Assembly (NCBI GenBank): GCA_040387555.1
Contig: JAZKDO010000003.1
Span: 1-64,000 of the forward strand
DNA length: 64,000 nucleotides
Direction of reading: 5' to 3'
DNA from: UBA4416 sp040387555
GTDB lineage: Bacteria > Bacteroidota > Bacteroidia > B-17B0 > Aurantibacillaceae
The notes below the pieces were generated by a model. That model had not been told where the DNA came from and searched no databases. It saw nothing but the letters and a program-made list of their open reading frames with translations. The translations under genes were made by a program, and so were the position numbers. Positions 51,672 through 62,053 of the stretch are shown here, one piece after another (within the stretch, counting starts at the first letter, position 1; every line of letters starts with the position of its first letter).

Positions 51672-54600
51672 ATGTTAAGAAAATTTTACTTTTCAATCGT
51701 AACACTTTTAGTAGCTGGTACTTCTCTAATAGCCCAAAACAATGGTGGAGCCATTAAAGTTTTATTAAAAGATAAGACTAACGGGGAAACCATACCCTTT
51801 GCTAATGTTGTTGCTTACCAAGGTGGTGTTCAAGTGGGAGTAGGAACTACAGATATGGATGGTTATGCCATGATAAAGCCTTTAGCTCCTGGAAAGTATG
51901 ATGTAAAAGGAGTTTATGTTGGTTATCAGGCAGCTCAACAAAATGGAATTATTGTAGGTGAATCCAAAACCGCATATGTAACTATTGAACTATCAAATGG
52001 TGAAGGCGTGAGATTGGATGAAGTTGTGGTTGTTGATTATCAGGAGCCTTTAATTGACGGAGATATGAAATCTGGCGGCACTGTTACCCGTGAAGAATAT
52101 CAAAACATGGCAACAAAAAACATTAATTCCGTAGCTGCTACAACAGCCGGTGTTTACCAGGCTGATGAAGGCGGTGCATTAAATGTACGTGGTGGCCGTT
52201 CATCTTCTACTATTTATTTTGTGGATGGTGTTAAAGTTCTTGGAGGTGGTGCTTCTGGTGTTCCTCAGCAAGGTGTTGAGCAAATTAACGTAATTACTGG
52301 TGGTGTACCGGCTCAGTATGGTGATGCAACTTCTGGTATTATCTCTGTTACAACACGTGGCCCGCAAAGTAAATTTTTTGGTGGAGTAGAGTTAATATCT
52401 TCTCAGTTAACTGATAAATATGGTTATAACTCTTTAGGTTTCTCAATAGGGGGACCAATCTTGCAAAAGAGAGACTCGACAGGACAAAAGAAACCAATCA
52501 TTGGATTTTTCTTGTCGGGACAGGGAACCTACGAAAAAGATCCTGATCCTTCTTACGTAAAATTGTGGAAATTAAATGATGATAAATTAACACAGTTAGA
52601 AAAAACCCCATTGCGTTTAGTAACAATTGGCGCAGATGATGTGTTTTTCCGTGAACTTGATTATATTACTAAAGATGATATGACAGAAACTGCAGTTCGT
52701 CAAAATGTAGCGAGTCGTTCGGTTCAATTAAATGGTAAATTGGATTTTAAAGTTGCCCCAAACACAAATTTAACATTGGGTGGAGCATTTGATTACGGTA
52801 ATAGACATGATTTCATTTATGAATATTCTTTATTCAACTCTCAAAATAATCCTCAAACAATAAATACAACCTGGAGAACTTATGCGCGTATCAACCAAAA
52901 ATTTGGGGCTAATCAGACAAGTACTGAAAAAGAGAAATCTCAGTCTTTAATTTCTAACGCTTATTTTACTTTCTTAGCTAGTTACGAAAAAGCCAAGTCA
53001 AAAACACAGGATGATACTCATAAAGACAAAATTTTTAATTATGGTTTCCAGGGAAAATATAACTGGTCTCCTGATACATCTTCGAATTATGAAGAAGAAG
53101 TTAATCCTTCCACTCTATACCGATGGATGGATTACAAAGGACCAAAGTTTGGCCCTGTTACTTATGAAAGAAGTGAATTAAACCCTAGTACAGCGAACTA
53201 TTCTTCTCAGGTGTTTGATTTCAGAGGTTCAGAAGCAACTATTCAGGATGCGCAGTCCGATAATGCGTTTGTTAATGGAGACAGGCCACAAAGTATACAT
53301 AGTTTATTTTACGCAACAGGTCGTCAGTATCCGTCTTATGTAGTGAGTGATCAGACTCAGTTACGATTTGCTTCAAGTTTCTCCGCAGATTTTAAAAATC
53401 ATGCTATTATGGTTGGTGTTGAGTATGATCAGCGTAATCAAAGTGGTTATTCAGTTGCTGCGGTTGATTTATGGACGCGTATGAGAAACTTAACAAATAC
53501 TCACATGACTTCATTAGATACAGCTAATCCAATAATTATCCCTGGTCAAAATGGTGAATTAGATAAACATTATTATAGATTTATATATGATGAAAGTAAA
53601 CAAAATCAAATTGATAAATCTTTAAGGGGCGCTTTAGGTTTAGCAGCAGATAATCAAACTTTTATCAATTCAGATGCTTTCTCTCCTGATGATTTGAAAA
53701 TAGATATGTTCAGTGCAGAGGATTTATTGCAAAGCGGTGTAAATCCATTGGTTGATTATTTTGGTTATGATTATATGGGTAATAAAGATAATAATTCTAC
53801 AAACCTGGATAAATTTTTAACTGATAAAGATGCCAATGGTAATCAAACCCTTCGTGTTGGTGCATATAAACCCATTTATGTTGCAGGATATATTCAGGAT
53901 AAATTTGACTTTAAAGACATTAAATTTAACGTAGGAGTTCGTGTTGACCGTTTCGATGCAAATCAAAAAGTTTTAAAAGATCCTTTCTTATTTCAGGAAG
54001 CATATACAGCCAAGGATAAACCTGAAGGCAAACCTGATAACATTAAAGATGATTACGTTGTGTATGTTGATAATTTGAATAGTTTAAATGTAGTTGGTTA
54101 CAGACATACGGATGAAAAAACAGGAAATACAACATGGTATAGTTCTGAAGGTAAAGAAACATCTGATCCTAAAACTTTAGCATCTGATGGTAAATTATCT
54201 CCTTGGTTGAAGGATGCTGATTATGCAAGTAAAAATGCTTTCAGTACTGCGGCTTTCCAGGATTATAAACCCAGAATCAATGTAATGCCTCGTGTGGCTT
54301 TCTCATTCCCTATTTCTGATGTGGCAAATTTCTTTGCGCATTACGATGTATTAACTCAACGTCCTTCAGATGGATTAATGAGATTTGATCCAAAAGATTA
54401 TTATTTCATCAATTCTACAAGTAATCCTTTTATTACTAATTCAAATTTAAAGCCTGAAAAAACAATTGATTACGAAATTGGTTACCAACAGGTATTAAAC
54501 CAAAAGAAAAATGCGTCATTAAAACTGACAGCTTTTTATCGTGAGTTAAGAGACTTAATTACTCAGGTTTCTTTAACTAATGCATACCCTAGAACTTACC

Positions 54601-55367
54601 GTACTTATGCAAATAAAGATTTCGGTACAGTAAAGGGTTTAAGCGCTGAATTTGATTTACGTCGTTCCGGCGGAATATCTTTAACTGCTAATTATACTTT
54701 ACAGTTTGCTGAAGGTTCGGGTTCTAATGCTAATTCAGGAGCTAATTTGGCAGCATCTGATCAGCCAAATTTGCGTATAACATTACCTTTGGATTATGAC
54801 CAGCGTCACACCATTACAATCAATTTAGATTATCGTTTTGGTGAAGGAAAAGATTATAAAGGACCACAGTTTAACCGTAAAAAGAAAGATGCTGTTCAAA
54901 CAGTTCAGATTTTACAAAATGTTGGTGCTAACTTGATTTTCCGAATTGGATCCGGATCTCCTTATACTCGTGATATTGCAGCTTCTCCAATTGGTGGAAA
55001 AGCGAATATTAATGGTTCAGTTAATGGTTCAACCAAACCTTGGCAGTTCAGAACGGATTTAAGAGTTGATAAGAACATTGAATTAACCTGGGGTAAAAAA
55101 GATGGCGACACTAAAAAAACTGCTAACTTAAATATTTACATTCAGGTCTTAAATTTATTGAACACAAGAAACATACTAGGTGTTTATAATTACACAGGTA
55201 ACCCTGATGATGATGGTTATTTAGCATCTTCACAAGGTCAATTATATGTGAATGGTAGCCCAACAACTGCTAGTGCTTTTACAGATCAATACAATATTTA
55301 TATTAATAACCCAGGCAATTATGGAAGGCCTCGTACCTTCAGAATTGGTGTATTATTAGACTTTTAA
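51672..55367 (+). CDS. TonB-dependent outer-membrane receptor with carboxypeptidase-regulatory-like domain
   Basis: A 1,231-residue outer-membrane beta-barrel receptor that would import a substrate using TonB-ExbBD energy. Residues 1-22 are a signal peptide (FSIVTLLVAGTSLIAQ). Residues ~25-110 are a CarboxypepD_reg-like domain (GETIPFANVVAYQGG, PGKYDVKGVYVGYQAAQQ). The plug follows (~130-225; VAATTAGVYQADEGGALNVR, YFVDGVKV), then a barrel of ~1,000 residues with Asp/Asn-rich strands, ending in the OM-targeting FRIGVLLDF. It is the first gene of a three-gene set with the 1,503-residue exported protein (17 nt gap) and a PorV-family protein. Ligand unknown; no TonB box with clear consensus is seen. 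Confidence 0.9.
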   Translation: MLRKFYFSIVTLLVAGTSLIAQNNGGAIKVLLKDKTNGETIPFANVVAYQGGVQVGVGTTDMDGYAMIKPLAPGKYDVKGVYVGYQAAQQNGIIVGESKTAYVTIELSNGEGVRLDEVVVVDYQEPLIDGDMKSGGTVTREEYQNMATKNINSVAATTAGVYQADEGGALNVRGGRSSSTIYFVDGVKVLGGGASGVPQQGVEQINVITGGVPAQYGDATSGIISVTTRGPQSKFFGGVELISSQLTDKYGYNSLGFSIGGPILQKRDSTGQKKPIIGFFLSGQGTYEKDPDPSYVKLWKLNDDKLTQLEKTPLRLVTIGADDVFFRELDYITKDDMTETAVRQNVASRSVQLNGKLDFKVAPNTNLTLGGAFDYGNRHDFIYEYSLFNSQNNPQTINTTWRTYARINQKFGANQTSTEKEKSQSLISNAYFTFLASYEKAKSKTQDDTHKDKIFNYGFQGKYNWSPDTSSNYEEEVNPSTLYRWMDYKGPKFGPVTYERSELNPSTANYSSQVFDFRGSEATIQDAQSDNAFVNGDRPQSIHSLFYATGRQYPSYVVSDQTQLRFASSFSADFKNHAIMVGVEYDQRNQSGYSVAAVDLWTRMRNLTNTHMTSLDTANPIIIPGQNGELDKHYYRFIYDESKQNQIDKSLRGALGLAADNQTFINSDAFSPDDLKIDMFSAEDLLQSGVNPLVDYFGYDYMGNKDNNSTNLDKFLTDKDANGNQTLRVGAYKPIYVAGYIQDKFDFKDIKFNVGVRVDRFDANQKVLKDPFLFQEAYTAKDKPEGKPDNIKDDYVVYVDNLNSLNVVGYRHTDEKTGNTTWYSSEGKETSDPKTLASDGKLSPWLKDADYASKNAFSTAAFQDYKPRINVMPRVAFSFPISDVANFFAHYDVLTQRPSDGLMRFDPKDYYFINSTSNPFITNSNLKPEKTIDYEIGYQQVLNQKKNASLKLTAFYRELRDLITQVSLTNAYPRTYRTYANKDFGTVKGLSAEFDLRRSGGISLTANYTLQFAEGSGSNANSGANLAASDQPNLRITLPLDYDQRHTITINLDYRFGEGKDYKGPQFNRKKKDAVQTVQILQNVGANLIFRIGSGSPYTRDIAASPIGGKANINGSVNGSTKPWQFRTDLRVDKNIELTWGKKDGDTKKTANLNIYIQVLNLLNTRNILGVYNYTGNPDDDGYLASSQGQLYVNGSPTTASAFTDQYNIYINNPGNYGRPRTFRIGVLLDF

Positions 55368-55384
55368 TTTAAAACGAACTTACA

Positions 55385-58300
55385 ATGGAAATTATGAATA
55401 AGTTAAACAAACATCTTTTAGTTGCAGTTATAACACTAAGTGCTATTTCTGGAAATTCCAGAGAAAAACACGGGAATGTGTTTAGAACGAGCTCCACTCA
55501 AAGAGTTCTAGCCGGTTGTAGCCCTGCTCAGTCAGCAGCTGAATTATCAGTTAATAACGTGAGAACTATTATTTTCTCAGGTTCAGATATGTGGTGGGAT
55601 TTGTTTGGAACTCAAAACGCATGGTATTTAGTACCTAAAGTGGAAGATAGGTCTAAAGGTGCCAACTCCAATTTTGCCGGTAACGTATGGTTTGGTGGTT
55701 TGGATGTTGGAGGTCAATTGAAAATAGCTGCACAAACTTACAGACAAAGTGGTGTTGATTTTTGGACAGGACCTTTAAGTACTCAGGACGCCTCAATTTC
55801 ATCAGATGTTTGTAATAAATATGATAAGATATTTAAGTTAACACGTACTGAGGTTGACGAATTCGTTTTATCTGGCGGACCAATAACAACTAATATTAAA
55901 GATTGGCCGGGTAATGGAGATATTTCTATGGATCAGGCTGAATTATTAGCACCATTTATGGATGTTAATGGAGATAACCGTTATGTTCCCGAAGAAGGAG
56001 ATTATCCATATTATGATGTGTATAACACTGGTTTAAAAGATAATTTGGGTGTTTGTAAAGCACGTGTTTTTGGGGATGAAACATTATGGTGGGTTTATAA
56101 CGATAATGGAAACAACCACGTTGCAACTGGTGGAAAAGCAATTGGCATGGAAATTCGCGCTCAGGCATTTGCTTTCAAAACTACAGATGAAGTGAATAAC
56201 ATGACGTTTTATAACTATCAATTAGTAAACCGTTCTTCTTTTGCACTATTAAACACTTATATGACTGTATGGACTGATGCTGATATGGGCTATTACGGCG
56301 ATGATTATATTGGTTGTGATGTGAAAAGAGGTTTAGGCTACATTTATAACGCAGATGCCTTTGATGAAACTGTTGCAGGTGTAATTGGTTACGGAAATTA
56401 CATTCCGGCTTTAGGTTGTGACTTCTTCCAGGGGCCAATTAATACGGTTAATAATGTAGATGATGATTTTGATGGCCAGACAGATGAAGCAGGTGAACAA
56501 ATGGGAATGACCAAATTCTTGTACTTCAACAACTCATTTGCCGGTGTTCCTATTCAAACAACTGACCCTGCTAATGCAAGCCAGTATTATCAATACATGA
56601 CCGGTTACTGGAGAGATGGTACACCATTTACTTGCGGTGGAAACGGATATGGTGGTAGTGTGCCTACAAGTTATGTATATCCTGCTGATACTTATACAAA
56701 CGGACCTTGTGGAACTTGGTCTGAAGGAAGTGTTGCCGGCGATAGAAGATTCATGCAATCATCCGGACCTTTTACATTATTACCGGGTGCTGTAAATTAT
56801 ATTACTGTTGGTTTGCCATGGGCTCGTACCACATCTACTGATCCTAAAGCATCTATTCCGTTATTAAAAATTGCTGACGATAAAGCACAAGCTTTATTTG
56901 ATAACTGTTTCCGTGTATTAAGTGGGCCTGAAGCTCCGGATTTAACCATTCAGGAAATGGAGAATGAATTGATAATTTATTTCTCTAATAAACCGGCTTC
57001 AAATAATTATTTAAATCTTTATAAGGAATTGGATGTTTCGATTATTGTTGATCCAGCTCATTTCCCCAATGTGGATAATTATTATCATTTTGAAGGATAT
57101 AAATTATATCAGTTAAAGAATAATTTAATTACTCAGGAAGAGTTAACAGACCCTTCAAAGGCAAAATTAATTTTCAATTGCGATCTTCAGAATGGAGTTA
57201 CACGTCTAGTTAATTATGAATATGATGCTACTACCGGTGGTGATGTTCCTAAAGTAAAGGTTGACCAAAATGATAACAGCGATAAAGGTATAAAATCGTC
57301 TTTCCATTTCACACAGGATGAATTTTCATCTTCTCAAAGTAAGAAGGTAATCAACAACAAGGAGTATTATTTCTTCTGTGTAGCCTATGGATATAATCAA
57401 TATGGAATTTACAAAGAAGATCAAATTTTTACCGACCCAGGTGTGCCGAGCAGCGAAGGTCAGAAAAGACCATACATTGAAGGTAGAAAATCTAAAAAAG
57501 CTTTTGGCATTCCTCATAATCCGGCCCCTGAAAATTCAGGTTCAATTATGAATTCAGCGTACGGTTATGGCCCTAAAGTTACTCGTCTCGAAGGACAAGG
57601 AAACGGGGGAAACAATTTAGAGTTAACTCAACAATCTATTAATGACATCTTAAACAGCTCTGATGGAAGACAAAAAACCATTACTTATGAAAATGGCCGT
57701 GGACCAATTGGAGTTAAAGTAGTAGACCCTTTAAATGTCCCGAATTCTAGCTTTACATTGAAACTAATTAGCAGGAATTACTTTTATAGAAATGATACTC
57801 TTACAGGGACTGCAAATGCTACTTTATTGAATAATTATATCAATAATACTATTGACGCAGATCCTTGCAAAACATCTACTGCGGTTTGGGCAACAGCTTC
57901 AGGTACTCTTACGCCTCATAATTTATTACCATTCCCTATTTTGAAAAGCAACAGTGACTTTTATGGTCAGGTAAATCAAGATACAGCTACATGGGTATTG
58001 ACAGACTTAGGTACTCAGAAGAAATACTACTCATGCAAATCAATTCGTATTGGTGAAGAGTATTACATCAGTGATTTGGGACTATCTGTTACCGTTGGGG
58101 GAGCAAGTGATATTGCCAGCATTGGAATGCCTGCTAGCAGCCCTGCTAATATTGCAACTGATAAAATGATAAAAGCCGGAGATATCATTAGTGCTTCTAT
58201 GAGTTTCGATAACGCTAATGAAACATGGTTGAGTGGCGTTCCGGATATTGACGGAGACAATGCTTTTAACTGGATCCGTTCTGGTACGTTTAGAGATGAG

Positions 58301-59896
58301 AATGCGACTTCTACTAGTGATTACGTGTTAAACAATGGCGCTGTTACTACTAATACAGTGTTTGCAGATGAGAATCAGTATTTTGAGAAAATTTTAGGAG
58401 GTACTTGGGCACCATACCCTTTAGTTGCCGCTACAAAAACAGTTGCAGGAAATTCAACACAAGCTGCACCAGGTGCTGGTGGTTTAACTAATACTCTAGG
58501 TACCTTGTATAATGTATTTGATTTAAGAGCTCTTGCAAGTGTTGATATTGTTTTTACAAAAGATAAAAACAAATGGACTCGATGTCTTGTTTTGGAAGAA
58601 TGTGATGAGCCGTCTGCCATTCCAACAAGAGCAAATAAATTGGAAACAAGAAGGCATAAATCTGTTGATAAGCAGGGAATAGCATTAGGTGATCCGGGAT
58701 GCAACACAGCTGAGGCTTCTTTTGACTCTCTGCCTGGTATTCCTTTCCAAACAGGCTTAAGTTGGTTTCCTGGCTATGCTATCAACCTGGAAACCGGTGA
58801 ACGACTCAATATAGCTTTTGGAGAAGATTCTTATCAGATTAATAATAATGGTAATGATATGATGTGGAATCCAACTAATGAGATTTTTAATCAAACTTAC
58901 CGATATTCCTTTGGTGGCCGTCATTATATCTATGTATTTGGAAACAACAGAAGTGGAACAAAATATGAAAAAAACCCTCTTGGAGCCACTGCTTTTGTGC
59001 CTGCTGAGTTAGATGGTAAATTAATTGGATCCGGGACTTATGCTAATTTCAGAGATTTGGCTTATACTTATAAGTGGGGATATCAAAGTTCATTGAGTGG
59101 AACTAATAATAACAAAGCAAGTGGAGCTGTTGTGTTGACAAATACATGGGCAGATGCTATGTGGGTTAATATTCCAATTACGATTAATTCACGTTACAAT
59201 TTTAAGAATCCTGCTGATATGCCTGGCGATGCACGTGTTTCTTTACGAGTTAAGAAAGCTTATAGACCAAGTTTAGCTTCTCATGTAAAAACAAATCCTT
59301 CGACTTATACACAAGCTGGATATATTAGTTCGAGCGTTGCCCTTAATAGTAATAATCCTTATTGCCCTGTAATGCTTCCGATTTTTCCTCTTTCAAATGC
59401 GGGGAATTCTAATTCTAGGGCTAGTACTGATACTGTAAACGGTTCTGCAAATAATAACTATAATCTATATTCCTTTAATACATCGGATATATTTACAGAA
59501 TTAAATAACGCAGATAAGTTAAAGTCAGCATTGGATCTTATTAATGTTGTGCCAAATCCTTATTATGCTTATTCAACATACGAAAGAGACAGGATTTCTA
59601 ACGTTGTGAGGATTACTAATTTGCCTAATACATGTAAAATCAAAATCTTTACCTTAAATGGTACGCTTGTAAGAACTTTTGATAGAGATGTTAGTGGCCA
59701 GGAAGACATAAACGTTAATGAATCGGATTTTATTCGTTCGAAAAGATTGCCATTCCAGGATTGGGACATGAAAAATCAAAGTGGAATTTCGGTAGCAAGT
59801 GGTTTATATATCATTCATATTGATGTGCCGGGTGTGGGAGAAAAAATCCTAAAATGGTTCGGTGTTATGAGACCTTTAGATTTACAGAGTTACTAA
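55385..59896 (+). CDS. Giant exported protein of the TonB receptor/PorV-like set
   Basis: A 1,503-residue exported protein with a weak signal (LLVAVITLSAISGNS). M4 at 55394 may be the true start. It resembles large Bacteroidota surface proteins with blocks such as PFMDVNGDNRYVPEEGDYPY, FGDETLWWVYNDNGNNHVA and YNYQLVNRSSFALLNTYMT, followed by GDDYIGCDVKRGLGYIYNAD. The C-terminal ~130 residues read NVVPNPYYAYSTYERDRIS, then TNLPNTCKIKIFTLNG and SGLYIIHIDVPGVGEK, a FlgD-Ig/T9SS-like ending though not the usual type A motif. Predicted to be surface-exposed. It is the middle gene of the operon (gaps 17 and 27 nt). Function unknown. Confidence 0.75.
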   Translation: MEIMNKLNKHLLVAVITLSAISGNSREKHGNVFRTSSTQRVLAGCSPAQSAAELSVNNVRTIIFSGSDMWWDLFGTQNAWYLVPKVEDRSKGANSNFAGNVWFGGLDVGGQLKIAAQTYRQSGVDFWTGPLSTQDASISSDVCNKYDKIFKLTRTEVDEFVLSGGPITTNIKDWPGNGDISMDQAELLAPFMDVNGDNRYVPEEGDYPYYDVYNTGLKDNLGVCKARVFGDETLWWVYNDNGNNHVATGGKAIGMEIRAQAFAFKTTDEVNNMTFYNYQLVNRSSFALLNTYMTVWTDADMGYYGDDYIGCDVKRGLGYIYNADAFDETVAGVIGYGNYIPALGCDFFQGPINTVNNVDDDFDGQTDEAGEQMGMTKFLYFNNSFAGVPIQTTDPANASQYYQYMTGYWRDGTPFTCGGNGYGGSVPTSYVYPADTYTNGPCGTWSEGSVAGDRRFMQSSGPFTLLPGAVNYITVGLPWARTTSTDPKASIPLLKIADDKAQALFDNCFRVLSGPEAPDLTIQEMENELIIYFSNKPASNNYLNLYKELDVSIIVDPAHFPNVDNYYHFEGYKLYQLKNNLITQEELTDPSKAKLIFNCDLQNGVTRLVNYEYDATTGGDVPKVKVDQNDNSDKGIKSSFHFTQDEFSSSQSKKVINNKEYYFFCVAYGYNQYGIYKEDQIFTDPGVPSSEGQKRPYIEGRKSKKAFGIPHNPAPENSGSIMNSAYGYGPKVTRLEGQGNGGNNLELTQQSINDILNSSDGRQKTITYENGRGPIGVKVVDPLNVPNSSFTLKLISRNYFYRNDTLTGTANATLLNNYINNTIDADPCKTSTAVWATASGTLTPHNLLPFPILKSNSDFYGQVNQDTATWVLTDLGTQKKYYSCKSIRIGEEYYISDLGLSVTVGGASDIASIGMPASSPANIATDKMIKAGDIISASMSFDNANETWLSGVPDIDGDNAFNWIRSGTFRDENATSTSDYVLNNGAVTTNTVFADENQYFEKILGGTWAPYPLVAATKTVAGNSTQAAPGAGGLTNTLGTLYNVFDLRALASVDIVFTKDKNKWTRCLVLEECDEPSAIPTRANKLETRRHKSVDKQGIALGDPGCNTAEASFDSLPGIPFQTGLSWFPGYAINLETGERLNIAFGEDSYQINNNGNDMMWNPTNEIFNQTYRYSFGGRHYIYVFGNNRSGTKYEKNPLGATAFVPAELDGKLIGSGTYANFRDLAYTYKWGYQSSLSGTNNNKASGAVVLTNTWADAMWVNIPITINSRYNFKNPADMPGDARVSLRVKKAYRPSLASHVKTNPSTYTQAGYISSSVALNSNNPYCPVMLPIFPLSNAGNSNSRASTDTVNGSANNNYNLYSFNTSDIFTELNNADKLKSALDLINVVPNPYYAYSTYERDRISNVVRITNLPNTCKIKIFTLNGTLVRTFDRDVSGQEDINVNESDFIRSKRLPFQDWDMKNQSGISVASGLYIIHIDVPGVGEKILKWFGVMRPLDLQSY

Positions 59897-59923
59897 TAGT
59901 TTAATTGCATTAATAAAATTAAT

Positions 59924-61012
59924 ATGAAGTCATTTTTAAATATATCGTTAGGAGCTGTTTTAGCAAGTAGTTTCTTAGTTGCAGGTTATAATGCAAGCGC
60001 AGGAAATCCTGAGCGTGCAGGTCAGGCGGGAGCATCTCAACTATTAATAAATCCTTATGCTCGTTCAGCAGGCTGGGCAAATTGCAATGGTGCCCGTTCT
60101 AGAGGACTGGAATCGCAGTACACTAATGTTGCTGGCATATCTTCAACAAAAAAAACTGAGTTGATGTTTATGCGTTCGGCTTGGTTAGTTGGAACCGGAA
60201 TTAACATTAATTCTTTTGGTTTATCTCAACGAGTTGGCGAAACAGGAGCAATTGCTCTTGGTATCATGTCAATTAATGCAGGTAAAATTGAAAGAACAAC
60301 TGAAGATCTTCCGGAAGGTGGTTTAGGTACTTTTACCCCGCGATTTACTAATATTGCTTTATCTTATGCAAAAGGATTTTCTGATAATATTGCAGGTGGA
60401 ATTACACTGAGAGTTATTTCTGAAGGTATTGATAATGTTAAAGCTCAGGGTGTTTCTATTGATGCAGGTATTCAATATCACACAGGAAAGTATGATCAAA
60501 TACATTTAGGTGTTGCTTTAAAGAACGTTGGTCCAAAAATGCAATACAAAGGCGATGGTTTATCTACTCAAGCAACGGTTGGAAATGCTTATGGAACAGA
60601 ATATCAGTTGACTATAAATAATAAATCAGCAGCTTTTGAATTACCAGCTTTATTAAATATTTCTGGAGCTTATGATATCTATTTATTGAAAGATTCAACT
60701 GGAAGATCTAAATCACATCGTGTAACTCTAGCAGGAAATTTCACATCTAATTCTTTCACAAAAGATAATTTTTTAGTTGGATTAGAGTATGGTTGGAAAG
60801 ATATAGTAATGGTTCGTGCAGGTATGGTTACTGAAAAAGGAATTTTTAAAGGAGAAGGAAATCGTACAACTGCATTCACGGGGCCATCTTGTGGAGCTAC
60901 CATTGAAATTCCTTTCGGAGAAAAAAAATCAACATTCGGTATTGATTATTCTTACCGCTTTACAAACCCATTTGGTGGTGTTCACTCATTTGGAGCGAGA
61001 ATAAATTTATAA
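59924..61012 (+). CDS. PorV/PorQ-family outer-membrane protein
   Basis: A 362-residue predicted beta-barrel protein of the PorV/PorQ (UPF0164-like) family. It has a signal peptide (AVLASSFLVAGYNASAG), the family opening GQAGASQLLINPYARSAGWA, TNVAGISSTKKTELMFM, and a long strand-rich barrel ending in FGARINL. PorV in the T9SS is the outer-membrane shuttle that brings cargo to the sortase PorU; relatives next to giant proteins may act as dedicated exporters or acceptors. It is the last gene of the receptor operon, followed by a terminator at 61042. Confidence 0.85.
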   Translation: MKSFLNISLGAVLASSFLVAGYNASAGNPERAGQAGASQLLINPYARSAGWANCNGARSRGLESQYTNVAGISSTKKTELMFMRSAWLVGTGININSFGLSQRVGETGAIALGIMSINAGKIERTTEDLPEGGLGTFTPRFTNIALSYAKGFSDNIAGGITLRVISEGIDNVKAQGVSIDAGIQYHTGKYDQIHLGVALKNVGPKMQYKGDGLSTQATVGNAYGTEYQLTINNKSAAFELPALLNISGAYDIYLLKDSTGRSKSHRVTLAGNFTSNSFTKDNFLVGLEYGWKDIVMVRAGMVTEKGIFKGEGNRTTAFTGPSCGATIEIPFGEKKSTFGIDYSYRFTNPFGGVHSFGARINL

Positions 61013-61041
61013 TTACTATATTTGTTTAAAGAAAAATTTTT

Positions 61042-61075
61042 AAGAGTCCCGAATTTATTCGGGATTCTTTTATTT
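61042..61075 (+). terminator. Intrinsic terminator of the receptor/PorV-like operon
   Basis: AAGAGTCCCGA (61042-61052) pairs with TCGGGATTCTT (61059-61069) over 11 bp including one G-U, followed by TTTATTTT. It separates the PorV-like gene from greA. Confidence 0.85.
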
Positions 61076-61090
61076 TAAAAAAGAGATAAA

Positions 61091-61564
61091 ATGGCTACAG
61101 TTGCTTACTATACAGAAGAGGGATTACAAAAACTGAAAGATGAATTACATCAGCTAAGAACAGTTGAACGTAAATTGATAATTAAAGCAATTGCAGACGC
61201 CCGAGATAAAGGCGATTTATCAGAAAATGCAGAATACGATGCAGCAAAAAATGATCAAGGATTATTAGAGATAAAAATTTCTAAGTTGGAAGAGATTGTA
61301 GCTAATGCTCGTATTGTAGATAGTTCTAAACTTGATATCACTAAAGTGAGTATTCTAACCACAGTAAAGATTAAAAATCTGAAAAACAATGTTGAAATGA
61401 AGTATACAATTGTTGCAGAAAATGAAGCAGATTTAAAAGCCGGAAAAATTTCTATTGATTCTCCAATTGGCAAAGGATTGGTTGGAAGAAAAGTAGGAGA
61501 TAAAGTTGATGTAACTGTTCCTGCCGGAGTTATTCCTTTTCAAATTATTGAAATTTCAATATAA
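61091..61564 (+). CDS. greA: Transcription elongation factor GreA
   Basis: GreA rescues backtracked RNA polymerase by stimulating transcript cleavage through its coiled-coil tip. The 157-residue product has the acidic tip DKGDLSENAEYDAA with the Asp42 and Glu45 pair, the long N-terminal coiled coil (EEGLQKLKDELHQLRT), and the C-terminal FKBP-like domain (IDSPIGKGLVGRKVGDKV). Length normal. GAGATAAAATG precedes the start. The HIT gene begins one base after its stop codon. Confidence 0.97.
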   Translation: MATVAYYTEEGLQKLKDELHQLRTVERKLIIKAIADARDKGDLSENAEYDAAKNDQGLLEIKISKLEEIVANARIVDSSKLDITKVSILTTVKIKNLKNNVEMKYTIVAENEADLKAGKISIDSPIGKGLVGRKVGDKVDVTVPAGVIPFQIIEISI

Positions 61565-61565
61565 A

Positions 61566-61958
61566 TTGCCTAGTATATTTTCCAGAATTATCAGTGGAGA
61601 AATTCCATCCTATAAAATTGCAGAAAACGAAAATTTTCTTGCTTTTTTGGATATATCCCCCCTTAAAAAAGGACATGTTTTAGTTGTTCCAAAAAAAGAG
61701 GTGGATTATGTTTTTGATTTAGATAATGATCTTTATATAGGTTTAATGAGTTTTACTAAAGAAATTGCAATAGCAATTAAAAAGTCAATTCCTTGTAATC
61801 GCATTGGAGTTTGTGTTATAGGACTTGAGGTTCCTCATGCGCACATTCACCTTATTCCAATCAATACCGAAAGCGACATGAATTTCAGAAATGAGAAATT
61901 AAAATTGTCAAATGAAGAGTTTGAAACGATAGCTTCCACCATTCGCACCTCACTCTAG
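61566..61958 (+). CDS. HIT family hydrolase
   Basis: A histidine-triad nucleotide-binding protein (HINT-like) of 130 residues, which hydrolyses or transfers nucleotide phosphoramidates and adenylates. The triad is HAHIH (His91, His93, His95), and the opening SIFSRIISGEIPSYKIAEN is standard. The start is TTG at 61566; the longer frame from TTG 61548 would overlap greA and give an unnatural N-terminus. It starts one nucleotide after the greA stop, so translation is coupled. Confidence 0.92.
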   Translation: MPSIFSRIISGEIPSYKIAENENFLAFLDISPLKKGHVLVVPKKEVDYVFDLDNDLYIGLMSFTKEIAIAIKKSIPCNRIGVCVIGLEVPHAHIHLIPINTESDMNFRNEKLKLSNEEFETIASTIRTSL

Positions 61959-62021
61959 TAGCATTCGCCGATTAGGTAGTTTATTATCAATTTTTGAGTG
62001 ATTCCCGTTAATAAAAACACC

Positions 62022-62029
62022 TATATTTG
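62022..62029 (+). promoter_or_regulatory. yidC promoter -7 box
   Basis: TATATTTG matches TAnnTTTG and is followed by CACCC; the ATG of yidC is 25 nt after it. A TTG (61995-61997) lies about 24 nt upstream, longer than the usual 19-20. The box overlaps the position of the alternative TTG start for yidC, which argues against that start. Confidence 0.55.
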
Positions 62030-62053
62030 CACCCTAAAAAAATCACTTCCCTC

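Noticed and set aside
61548..61565. Longer HIT frame from TTG 61548
   Set aside because: It overlaps greA and adds an unnatural N-terminus; the family opening starts at TTG 61566.
62027..62053. TTG start that lengthens yidC by 9 residues
   Set aside because: The position overlaps a TAnnTTTG box, and ATG 62054 gives the expected N-terminal membrane segment.
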